Shown here piece by piece: positions 46,697 to 55,565 of a stretch of 55,565 bases of DNA; position 1 is the stretch's first letter, and the number at the start of each line of letters is the position of its first letter. Source of the DNA: Conoideocrella luteorostrata (Eukaryota; Ascomycota; Sordariomycetes; Hypocreales; Clavicipitaceae); NCBI GenBank assembly GCA_032433595.1, contig JASWJB010000298.1, forward strand, positions 1 through 55,565, written 5' to 3'. The notes under the pieces were generated by a model. That model did not search any database. It worked only from the letters and a program-made list of their open reading frames with translations, and had not been told where the DNA came from. Position numbers and translations under genes: made by a program.

Positions 46697-49269
46697 ATTA
46701 CAAACTGGGCAGTCTCAATCGTCTGTCCGACACTTCTGCCCGCCAGAGTGTATGCAATCCCAAGACGAACTGTCACGATGTGGGCAATTGTCACGACTTG
46801 AGTTCTGATATAGCAAAGTGAAGGACAAGACGTAGAAACGAGGTAGCACTCTATTATTGACTGTCTTAATCTCTGACCTTCTTCCTAAAGACTTGGTCCT
46901 TTCTCGCCACCCAGCCGCGAAGAGTTTACTAGCTGCATGATACTCTCCTCCGGTAGCCTTAGGTGCGTCACTAGCTCTACAACCCCGCGAGGATCATCGA
47001 AGGTCATTGAAGGTGGTGGTCTCTGACAGCAGTGCAGTGGAATGTTGTCCTTGATTTCCGTCCAGTTTGCAGACAAATTTGACGCTACTTATAATGAATT
47101 CCTCTTCTAGGATTTCCGTCAGGCCCGCTCAAGGTCATCTAATTCGATAGTTTCCCGTTGATGATTCTGTGGCTGCCGCTAGTCTCCTATTAGAGCTAAA
47201 CACATATATTGTAGCTTGCAACTAATCTTTTCTGCTCGAGTTCAGCTCCGCCATTGTGTTCAATAGTGTGGCTTCCCAGAAATATCGACGACGTCTTTGC
47301 TATTCTGACATAATTCATTGAATTCCACGAAGTTCTACGTAATTCCGTATGGGTGTTGGTCGAAGTGCTACATGGGGGCGTCTTTATTCGAGTAGGTCTA
47401 TCCGGAGCTGGAAGGGAATAACACGAAATATAAGTTGTGCGGTACCTAACCTCCTCAAATCTAGCGCTCATGGTGGTGTAGTCTACAAGGTACAATCGGA
47501 CACCAGATACAATCACTTTATTAATATATTAGTATTGCTCCGCAACAGGAACAACTAAAGCGGCCTGTACCTAAGCTGTTGTTGAGCTCTAGTGATACTT
47601 AGCTTTTTCGGGGTAATTACTACTATTATTATAATAGCGCTTAGCTCTCTATTATCTAAATTATAGTTTGCTAAGACACTAGAATCTAGGAGACAATAAT
47701 TTATATATTTTAACGCGCCTCTTTAATTCTTTCTGTTAAATACCTGTATTCTTAATCCTATAATACTATATCTTAATAATGCCTTACTTAACTATAACGC
47801 AGCAGTACCTATGCATATATATAGCTAATTTTCTAGATAAAACTTACTTCTTATATTAATATCTATATATAGTAAGGCAAGGTCTATGTTACTATAGTAT
47901 TATAGTTATAATAGTAGTAATAAAGGTATAGGCAGTAGGTATCTTTATAAGCAGGGTAATATAGGGTTATAAGGCTAGTCCCTTATAAAGGACTTTATCT
48001 ATTAGCTTACTTATCTTGAATTTCCTTAAAGTATAAGTAATCTTTACTTACTTATAAAATAAATTTACTTTCTAGAATATAGTAACGTAATATAGCGTAT
48101 AGCAATATATATTTAATCCCCTTTTGTATTACATCCCACGAGCTCCTTACTTATGCTGCTATCCCCGCGATTTATTTATTATATTAGTAGCCACTTTCTA
48201 CGTAGCGGTATTAGCTAGTATGTGGGCGGAAATGATCCTCTAGGGTGACAAGGTTGCATTCACGTGAGTTGTGGATTTGGCCAATTTGGTCAGATCAAAT
48301 AGTATAGCTATAAGTAGTGCGATTATGCCCTTCCAGAGGCAACAGCAATCATCATCAAGAATTGACAGAAATTTTTCCCCGAAGTTTACTTGGCTTTCAC
48401 GCCTCACATATTCATTCATTGTTTTGTTTAATTGAAGTGAGTAGCTGCTCCATAAGTGGCAGGAAACCTACACAACCATTTGATCTCGGCAAGAGAAAGG
48501 CTACTACGAATTACTGGAGGCCTTTGCGAGAAGCCTTTATCCAAGTGTACGGAGCGTTGCTGGGTGTGGGTCAGACCTCAGTATACGTGAGTGTTGGGGT
48601 GTGCCTTTTGGGTCGACAAACTAGCTATATAATATAATTTGTGCGGGGATTTGAGCACCCCTAGGGTAGCTACGTGGAGGAGAGATTGCTCCCTTGCAAA
48701 GGAAACGTTAGTCAGCTTCTGATCAGTGTATTTATAGTCAGCACAGTTGCCCTCAGAATAAAAGAAAACCATGCCTTCTTCGTGAAGCAAATTAACACTT
48801 TTGTGATTTAGATCGCATCTTTTTTTTTTTTGAGCTTATTATCACTGACACTGACTACTTGAATACTCGAATCATCTGATCAGAAGAAGTAAAGCAAGAC
48901 TGCAAACCAATTGAGGAATAACCCAAACGTCTCAAGATACAGAAAACCGTCCTTGGCCCGCGATCAAGACTGCGTTTCTAGCCACAGTCTTCACAGCAAG
49001 ATAACAGGACTCTGGATACACGAACCAAATGATCAATTGACATTGAATAGTACGACTAGCCATACAGGTTGTTTGGTGTGTTCCTTTCTTCCTGACAAAA
49101 TAACATAGCTTAGGAGCCTTATAAGTAGAAATATAGACGCTACTGCGTGTGCTAGGTACGTAAAGAAGGATAATACTGCGGCTAAGAAAGAAGAGGTTAA
49201 ACCTTGCTACCTTAGCTATAAATACTATCCTTATAATGCTAAAGTAGTCGCACATCGTTAGCGGTTAGT
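46697..49269. other. AT-rich, gene-free block
   Basis: About 47565-48240 is extremely AT-rich with many TATA/CTTA phrases and no long ORF, as expected of a repeat worn down by RIP-like C-to-T change. The flanks (46700-47560 and 48240-49260) hold no recognised gene. A T13 run lies at 48821-48831. Confidence 0.55.
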
Positions 49270-49343
49270 AGTTTCGTGGTCTAGTTAGTTATGACACCTT
49301 GCTAACACTAAGGTGGTCCCCGGTTTAAACCTAGGCGAAACTA
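49270..49343 (+). tRNA. tRNA-Val(AAC)-like, copy 1, probably not functional
   Basis: The cloverleaf can be folded: acceptor AGTTTCG/CGAAACT (7 pairs), anticodon arm CCTTG-CTAACAC-TAAGG giving anticodon AAC, and a T arm. The T arm is weak (CCCGG/CTAGG, one mismatch and one wobble) and the T loop reads TTTAAAC instead of TTCRANY, so it is probably a decayed copy. Confidence 0.6.
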
Positions 49344-49429
49344 AAAATTATTTATTATTTATTTTTTTAATTTTATTTTAACCTCTTTTGCCTCTTATTA
49401 AGTATTACCTAATTAGTTAGATAACTATT

Positions 49430-49503
49430 AGTTTCGTGGTCTAGTTAGTTATAACACCTCGCTAACACTGAGGTGGTCCCTGGTTTGAGCCCGGGCGAAA
49501 CCA
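49430..49503 (+). tRNA. tRNA-Val(AAC)-like, copy 2, probably not functional
   Basis: A near repeat of copy 1, 160 bp downstream. Anticodon arm CCTCG-CTAACAC-TGAGG (AAC) and T arm CCTGG/CCGGG pair well, but the T loop is TTTGAGC (C56 changed to T) and the first acceptor pair is A-C. Together with copy 1 it suggests a tRNA-derived repeat unit. Confidence 0.6.
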
Positions 49504-49957
49504 AATTTTTTTTAGGTGCTTGCTATCAAGCAAAATTCTTTGCATTATCGTGTCGATAAATCCACAGCTTTGGTGGAGATTCGCGATTATGCGGTCAGCT
49601 ACCGCTTTGGCGGGTGAGTGCTCCCTGTGTGAATGGTCACGAACACATTCCATGGACTAATTCGCTGTAGGTGGGGGATTTCCTGCATCGGCCGTTTTAT
49701 TTGCCAGGGTGATGAACGCATTCTGTTGGGATAACTTGGAATGTGTCCGTAAGAGACGCATATTGCGGGGCATCTCACGTGAGCACCTTACGGCCACGAT
49801 ATTTATATCGTGATACTGGCCCTTCAACTCTCACTTATTTTCCTTTTCTTAGATAGACACAGATTATTTAATATTCTCACTTTGACCGCAACAGTATCGA
49901 TACCTTGCACAGTAACCCTGTGCAACCCACACATTCACACTTCCTACAGGCGAAGAA
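49504..49957. other. spacer before the ABC stub
   Basis: No gene recognised. The 100 bp before 49958 contain TATA-like and pyrimidine-rich sequence (TTTCCTTTTCTTAG) that could be the remains of an intron or promoter. Confidence 0.4.
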
Positions 49958-50515
49958 ATGGTGGAACAAAGCGACTTTTGCGGCCTGTTTCGTACAATCG
50001 ACCGAGAAAGTCTAATCGATCCTATGTCTAGAAGTGGCGAGCACCCCGCCTACTGTAAGGGACACATTGAGGTACAAGATGTTCACTTTAACTACCCTAC
50101 CCGCCTAGATGTAAAAGTTCTCCGAGGTCTCAGTATTACAATCCCGGCAAACAAGACTACGGCGCTTGTCGGCTCAAGTGGTTCGGGAAAGAGCACCATC
50201 ATTGGCTTGCTCGAGCGGGGGTATAATCCCTTGAGTGGCAATGTTCTCCTAGACGGCAAGAAAATAGATGACCTGAGCGTAGCCTGGTTGAGGACAAATA
50301 TACGACTGGTGCAACAGGTAAGACCCAGATGCTGGCTGCCCAAACCGAGAGGCTCACATGCACTACTAGGAACCCGTGCTCTTTATGGGCTCGATCTTTC
50401 AGAACGTTTCTTATGGCTTGGTCGGCACTGAAGGGGAGAACGCATCCGAAGAACAGCAAATGAAGCTGGTGGAGGAAGCTTGCCAAGCTGCATATGCCCA
50501 TGACTTCTCCAGACG
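49958..50515 (+). pseudogene. ABC-B (multidrug type) nucleotide-binding domain stub
   Basis: Encodes the first half of an ABC ATPase domain: GHIEVQDVHFNYPTRLDVKV, Walker A GSSGSGKST (about 50172), NVLLDGKKIDDL, LRTNIRLVQQ, then an intact 51-nt intron (GTAAGA...CTAG, about 50319-50369) and EPVLFMGSIFQNVSYGL with EEACQAAYAHDF. The Q-loop (VQQE) is present. It then breaks off at about 50507: the LSGGQ signature, Walker B and all membrane helices are absent. The breakpoint abuts the stop codon of the convergent CorA-like gene at 50516. It is a non-functional fragment, probably left by a rearrangement. Confidence 0.78.
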
Positions 50516-52096
50516 CTACCGGAGGTTAGAAGATATCAAAGTCAACGTTCTAAACTGTCTGTGTCTCCTAGAATCTGGAATACAAGATGGGCCATTAACA
50601 GACGCTCGTAGAGAATAATCATTGGGTTTTTCTGGAACAGCCACAAGTACCCTAGCAACCATAACGAAGTTGTCCAACACTATGCTATCGTCTTCCTCCA
50701 TAGCTTGTGCGTCAGCCGCTTCAGGGCCTTCCGACGGTATTAGATACGTGACAAACAAAACCGGCGCGGCCGATGCGAACAACATCCACAAAGGCTGGCT
50801 GCCGGAGCCTAACACTTGGAAGTTCATGCCCCACATCGAACATACAAATGACAGTGGTATAAAGATTGTACCGATCATAGTGAGTCTCTGCACCGTCATG
50901 GCCATTTCCGCAGAACGCCTCGATTCTTCGAGGACCGAGCTGTCAGCCAAGGTTGACATGCCCTGTTCACACTCTCTGACTAGCATCTTGGCGCGTTGGA
51001 GTAGATGCTCAAAGTCGGCCTGCAAGAGCACCGCCGTCTTCTCCGCTGTGGCAATATTGTCGACGCGGGGCCAGTCGAGTGAACGTCGGTTCTGGAGAAT
51101 ACCGACAATCTCGGCAAAGCCTTGGGCATGTGAAGTGAGGAGCGCCTTGATGTATTTTAGATTCAGCAGAGATATGGAATGGGAACGGCCACCGATGTCT
51201 TCGACCGCGACGAAAGAGAGCTCTTGTTCAATTCGGTTGCTGAGGAAGTTGAGAAATTGGATATTCGCCGAAGCAGCAAAAGTGAACAACTCTGACAGAG
51301 CGTACAGCGCATCGCGGCTAGCGAGTTCTCTGTCGAGACAAGAGCCGTATTGGAACGGTAGCAGACAGATGTTCTGAGCCGCCCTCCACTCCTCTTCTGT
51401 CTTGGAGGCGGTAGGAGTCGGCTTTATCGTATCGGTGCCGACCGCATCTTCTCTAGATGGCACCAAATCCTCTGTAGCCTGGTGCGGAGCCTCAGCGGCA
51501 TGGTTCACGACCACAGGCAAGAAGTACGTCTCCCAGGCTCTCGCGTCTGGTCGAGGATTCCACGGACCGGCAACGCTCTGAGAGAGGTCTCTTCCGTTGT
51601 CCATCCAGACCATCGCCCGCCAATCGTGCCCTGGCGGTCCAACTTCAACCGTGATAGTCTGCTCCAGAACATGATCTTGCTTGCTGAGTAGCGAGCACCC
51701 TCGAACGACAGAGTCGGCCACCTTGGCCCTGGTGCGTAGCCGCTGGAAATATCTCTTCATGGATTCCACGTTTTCGTCACGATCTCTTTGGAGATTTTCC
51801 GGCTCGTAACCGGAAGCACCGCCATTTCGGCTACATATTGTCGGGATGGCAAGCTGGAATATGCGGGCTGATGACGACGGCAGCAACGGCGACGAGTACA
51901 AGTCGCGGAAACCGTATGTGAAGGCTGGGAACGCCAGGTGCCACCTGTAGAACTCCGGGCTGGCTCTGCATTTCTCACCGATAGTGGTCAGCCACTGAGG
52001 TGAGGCAAAGCCGCGCAAGAACAAGAGCGATGAGCTCGGGGGGTTGGAGTGGGCCACAAAGTCAGCCAAGCTGGCCGGCGACGAACACGGCGTCAA
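50516..52096 (-). CDS. CorA-like metal-ion channel protein
   Basis: A single exon of 526 aa. The C-terminal third has the CorA signature: a long helix (LQADFEHLLQRAKMLVRECE, about 369-388), then RLTMIGTIFIPLSFVCSMWG as transmembrane helix 1 with the GMN motif (MWGMNF, about 430-435), and WMLFASAAPVLFVTYLI as helix 2. GMN forms the selectivity filter of CorA Mg2+ channels. The N-terminal 300 residues are soluble and match the fungal CorA-like layout (FLRGFASPQWLTTIGEKC at 27-44). The last about 55 residues beyond helix 2 are unusual, are Arg-rich at the end, and overlap the rearranged junction with the ABC stub, so the native C-terminus may have been replaced. Confidence 0.82.
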   Translation of the reverse strand: MTPCSSPASLADFVAHSNPPSSSLLFLRGFASPQWLTTIGEKCRASPEFYRWHLAFPAFTYGFRDLYSSPLLPSSSARIFQLAIPTICSRNGGASGYEPENLQRDRDENVESMKRYFQRLRTRAKVADSVVRGCSLLSKQDHVLEQTITVEVGPPGHDWRAMVWMDNGRDLSQSVAGPWNPRPDARAWETYFLPVVVNHAAEAPHQATEDLVPSREDAVGTDTIKPTPTASKTEEEWRAAQNICLLPFQYGSCLDRELASRDALYALSELFTFAASANIQFLNFLSNRIEQELSFVAVEDIGGRSHSISLLNLKYIKALLTSHAQGFAEIVGILQNRRSLDWPRVDNIATAEKTAVLLQADFEHLLQRAKMLVRECEQGMSTLADSSVLEESRRSAEMAMTVQRLTMIGTIFIPLSFVCSMWGMNFQVLGSGSQPLWMLFASAAPVLFVTYLIPSEGPEAADAQAMEEDDSIVLDNFVMVARVLVAVPEKPNDYSLRASVNGPSCIPDSRRHRQFRTLTLISSNLR

Positions 52097-52560
52097 CTAA
52101 TGTAATTAATTTCAGTCTACGGCTGACAACGCACGCAGGGGCTAACTTTTGAGGCTGCCACAGACCAAGCTACCTGTGTTACAGGTGGCCGGGTACGACG
52201 ACTATACTCCGTGTCTACCAACAGCATGTAATGAGTGGTCCAACTCACGCCCACACCAACTGTGAGACTCCGTACCAGTAGTCTATGGCAGTTCAGTGCT
52301 CCTGGTGAGGGCCTCCTCTTGTCAAGAACACCGGCCTGATTCCTGCCTAGGCAAGCGAAGAAGCTCCAGCTGAAATCTAGGAATCCACTGATTGGACGAC
52401 ACGAGGCTGGATATGAACTGATGGCTCAAATTTACAGACGATAGGTATTCCTCGTCGCAGCTTGTCAATGATGTACTGAATTCCTTGTTCTTTCGCGCCT
52501 TTCGCGCGAAAGATTGAAGCTCTAGTCTTGTACCTGTTTTCTCTCTAGCCAACCTAGTTT
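52097..52560. other. spacer upstream of CorA-like gene
   Basis: Promoter side of the CorA-like gene. No ORF of note. Two one-mismatch copies of the TACTCCGTA motif (about 52205 and 52266). Confidence 0.45.
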
Positions 52561-52850
52561 TGTTGCAGTTATGAGCACTATGAGCAATTTTGAGCAGTAG
52601 AAATTGGTAGCCATGGATTGGATTCAATTGATGACTGTGATAACTGATGATAATCGGTGATGAAAAAGTGAATGAATTCCTTCTCTGACGACCCCTTAAG
52701 AATGCTTCAATTTATGCCCGCCTGAGGCCTCCAGCAGGAGGCCTCCCGCTTCCCCTTGTTTCTGGTCTGATACTGGAAGTCTCACGATCCGAGGAATCTA
52801 GCTGCTTACGGCACTGATCATCCTGACAGGGAGCTATTCTCGTCTCAACA
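52561..52850 (-). mobile_element. solo LTR, family A (subtype 2)
   Basis: A 290-bp unit that on the minus strand runs TGTTGAGACGAGAATAGCTC to ATAACTGCAACA. A perfect 5-bp duplication AGTTT flanks it (52556-52560 and 52851-52855). It lies about 120 bp past the 3' end of the amidase gene. Confidence 0.92.
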
Positions 52851-52968
52851 AGTTTTGCTCATCATCTGGTCGTCCCTGTAGTAGCGCATAGAGTCTTCCT
52901 GACATTCCACCGCCAATCCATTCTCTGAAGAGCTCTATTTGGGAATTCCAGCAATGTCCAAGCAACGC

Positions 52969-55293
52969 TCAATAAATTGAGCTTCCAGTCTTGACTTCTG
53001 TAGCCAAGCCTCCCGCTTTCATTCCCTTCTCCACAAGATGTGTGAGGATGAGATCTGTTCCCGGAGGTCCAATCACGGAGACCGCAATCGGAAGAGGTTC
53101 CTCTCTCTTGGTCACGACGGAGTTGTAAGGAATCTCGCCGATAGGCGCAGTGACCTCGGGCGCGCGCATCATGGGAGACATGTTCAATGCCGCATAGCCG
53201 CTCAGCAGAGGAAGATAGCTCCTGATACATGTCCTTGGTCAGTATTCGCATAGGCAATGGTCAGATTTACGGTGGATTTACGAGATTTCAGAGTCTCGGT
53301 AGTTCGGCTTTCCAGCCTCGATAGGAAGAACCATGATGGTGATGGAGTCCCCAGAATTAGCATCAAATATTTTTTCGAGCAACCAGTGCCGGTAGATCTC
53401 AGAGCGACGCCAAAGAGCATCCCGCTGTTCCTTGGAGACTTTCATTCCAACCTCTTCCCTGAAACATACCAACGTCAGTAGAGTCCTCAATTGCTTAGAC
53501 TGGATTATGCGGATGGCTTACCACTGCCAGTGCAAGGCTCTATGGACGAATGGAGGTTTTCCATGCTTCTTCTCGTAATCGAGGCGGAAATCAGCCGAGT
53601 TTTGGTACTGGTCGTGATAAAAGGGGAGAATTCCGGCCTAGATACACTTTATCAGCACCCGTTTCACATATCTGGTGAACCCGAGAACGGACATCCACGA
53701 GATATTCTGCGATATCTGCATGCTCAGCACCATCAGGGCAGTCCCCCTTCCATCGCTCGGCCAGAGAAATCTCTGTGCGCGTCACAAGAAAGGCCGACTC
53801 AAGTCCTGAAACAAACTTGTCAATCAGGTGTGTTTGTGCGGCATTCGTGGTGGGCAAATAGTCCAGCGGATAGAGGACTCTTATGGGCATCTGATGGACA
53901 TAAGCATCTAAGCAGAGAGACCGAGGGCCAGTTTCAGACCTTGGACGGTTGGCGAAGCATCGGAGACTGCCCATACCACGTGGAAATGAAGTCTGGGACC
54001 TTGGAGATGGCCCTGCCGAAGAAGACAGGCATGTCGAACTGTCTGCAAGAAAGCATATAAATGTCAATTTGCTGTCGTCTGGGCTCGGATGCGGAGGCTG
54101 TAGCTTACGGAAAGAAGCCGACTACCCCCTTAGTATTCAAGATACCGGTAGATGGGCGAATCGAGAAGCACCCGTTATAGGATGCAGGCTTACGTCCGCT
54201 GCCGTTAGCTGTGCGTCGTGTCAGCAGATACAAGCGGCTCGAATCCATAGGTAGGGGTTCAAACTGTCAGATCCGAGAGAGAAGTCAAGCCAGTCGTAAG
54301 AGCCAATACCGGCGGCGCTGGCGTGGCTGCTCCCGGATGGTACTTGGTATCCGTCACCCCGAGGGTTGAAAGGCGCAGTAAACTCGACACATTCCAACGG
54401 CTCTTCTCGCATGATCATGGCCTGTAGCTTGACCTTGCCAACAACGATTGCTCCAGCGTCTAAAAGAGTTTGGACGCAAGCGGCATGTGTCTTCTTGGCG
54501 GGATAAAGGTCCATCCATGCTCGGTTACATAGGGAGGTTTTATGACCGGCGATGTCAATATTATCCTTGACGCTAATTCTAGCGCCATCGAGTGGGCGCG
54601 ACACAGAGGGCTTGTAGTAGCAGCGAGAGGGAACGATGACCCTGCCACCGAGCCCGGCCACCGAGGCATCGACCGCGACTAGAGTGGTAGGACGTCAGCT
54701 TTCTTCGGCTTGTCGGCGCGTTGAGTGAAGGGTAAGGAGACTTATATTTTCGGGTCATCTGGGCTAGGCCGGAGAGATGTCATGAAACACCCGTTGAAGT
54801 CATGGTACACTCTCCATGGCTGCCACGTCTTTCCACCCTGGAATACGTACGGACCAGGTGGGACTTTGACCGCAGAACTGTGTCCCATGAAGATGCGCGT
54901 CTCCACATTCCACTCTGACAGCTCGTCAAGGGCATCGGGGTCAATGTCATCCTTCTCGCATCCGTACAAGACCATGTTTCTACAGAAATCGGTCTGGAAC
55001 ACATCATCATGGTCAAGAGTGTTGGCGCGGAACTCGCTGAGCCCTAATCTAGTGACCTTCTCGTCAGGAGCAGTAGTGTAAACGAGCACCAGGGCAAATG
55101 CATCGTCTTGGAATGCGTCACGAAGAAAGTTCTGCGTCGCAATCAATACCAATTCGGTTTGAACAGTGGGACATGCAAGACTACAACCTCCTGGTTCGGG
55201 ATCAAGAGGTACTTAACATCTCGAACAGTTATCTCGATGGATTTCGTTTCAACTCCGTCTTGGGATATTTTAGTGGACTGCGGTGTCGTCATA
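52969..55293 (-). CDS. amidase-signature enzyme with Arp1-type N-terminal domain
   Basis: Amidase-signature enzymes hydrolyse amides with a Ser-cisSer-Lys triad. The catalytic Lys is in ISVKDNIDIAG (about 54570), the cis-Ser region in VPSGSSHASAAG, and the nucleophile in DTNGSGRKPASYNG, which is obtained only after splicing the GTTTGA...CACAG intron. Further exons follow cleanly: FDMPVFFGR, IRVLYPLDYLPTTN, DYEKKHGKPPFVHRAL, IYRHWLLEKIF and MVLPIEAGKPNYRDSEIS-SYLPLLSGYAALN, ending VKTGSSIY at 52969. The N-terminal part (54742-55293; DDVFQTDFCRNMVLYG, PYVFQGGKTW) matches the scytalone-dehydratase-like Arp1 N-terminal domain known on such fungal amidases. Two junctions there are unsettled: a frame change near 55153 and the linker near 54740, where TAA precedes the only good donor. 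The catalytic part looks intact; the substrate is unknown. Confidence 0.8.
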
Positions 55294-55565
55294 CAGCTAG
55301 ACATGCCGTCCTCGTGGAACGTTGCCTTGGAAATGTTGGTTTAACAAAATCAATGTGCCGGCGTGAAAAGAACGGCGGCGTTCAAGTGGAAATAGACGAC
55401 GACGGTTTCGTTTGGGCTTTTGATGAACGGATTTAAATTGCTGCTTTTGCACTGCTGCGGGATGATAAAAAGTCCGTATAGTCTTCACTAACAGGACAGC
55501 AGTACTCTGTATATATTTAGTGTGTATAGAGTACTCCGGGGTCAGCGTATAATAGCACATAATAA
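55294..55565. other. window edge, upstream of the amidase gene
   Basis: Presumed promoter of the amidase gene. It includes several AGTACTC phrases (about 55502, 55530) near the recurrent nonamer. No gene seen. Confidence 0.4.

Noticed and set aside
1..55565. CRISPR array, operon, ribosome-binding sites or prokaryotic origin
   Set aside because: No regularly spaced direct repeats were seen, and spliced genes with GT-AG introns show the DNA is fungal.

Overview
The window is a piece of a filamentous ascomycete (Pezizomycotina) genome. Its genes are split by 41-100 nt GT-AG introns. The gene families are typical of moulds: a Zn2Cys6 regulator, MFS and ABC transporters, a STAND/NLR protein, PAN-domain secreted proteins, an AsaB-like oxidoreductase and an Arp1-type amidase. 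The nonamer TACGGAGTA/TACTCCGTA recurs between genes, which in my experience fits Eurotiales (Aspergillus/Penicillium relatives); that placement is an inference.

The layout is that of an accessory, repeat-worn region. Apparently intact genes are a MAPEG protein (0.3-0.9 kb), a Zn2Cys6 regulator (4.2-5.9 kb), two or three unrecognised proteins (6.3-6.9, 7.9-8.7 and 11.9-12.3 kb), a Cys-rich GPI-type surface protein (21.2-22.2 kb), a beta-lactamase-fold serine hydrolase (23.0-24.6 kb), a 556-residue protein made of two related halves (34.6-36.3 kb), a divergent phosphomannomutase paralogue (38.1-39.0 kb), a CorA-like channel protein (50.5-52.1 kb) and an amidase (53.0-55.3 kb).

Between them are decaying genes: an NB-ARC/TPR receptor (13.4-16.6 kb), a tandem-PAN secreted protein (16.8-17.7 kb), a PAN plus serine-hydrolase gene that has lost its catalytic lysine (18.7-20.3 kb), an MFS transporter (25.4-27.4 kb), a protein-kinase-like gene (30.9-33.3 kb), an AsaB-like gene (41.5-42.5 kb), a sugar-transporter stub (42.8 kb), a WD40 gene (43.5-44.8 kb) and an ABC nucleotide-binding-domain stub (50 kb). 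Several carry nonsense codons explained by single C:G to T:A changes (TGG to TGA, CAG to TAG), the direction expected from RIP-like mutation.

Mobile elements are mostly solo LTRs with no internal gag/pol. Six have perfect 5-bp target duplications: AGTTT twice, TTTGC, CAATC, GGTCA and GTTTT. Three further LTR fragments, a pogo-type transposase tail, a LINE tail and two tRNA-Val(AAC)-like copies complete the repeat content. Two oppositely oriented LTRs sit inside the kinase-like gene and together imitate a transposon with 300-bp terminal inverted repeats.

I see no coherent metabolic gene cluster. The strongest oddities are the phosphomannomutase paralogue with DxSGT in place of DxDGT, the dead PAN-hydrolase lying near an intact hydrolase, and the twin solo LTRs in the kinase gene.
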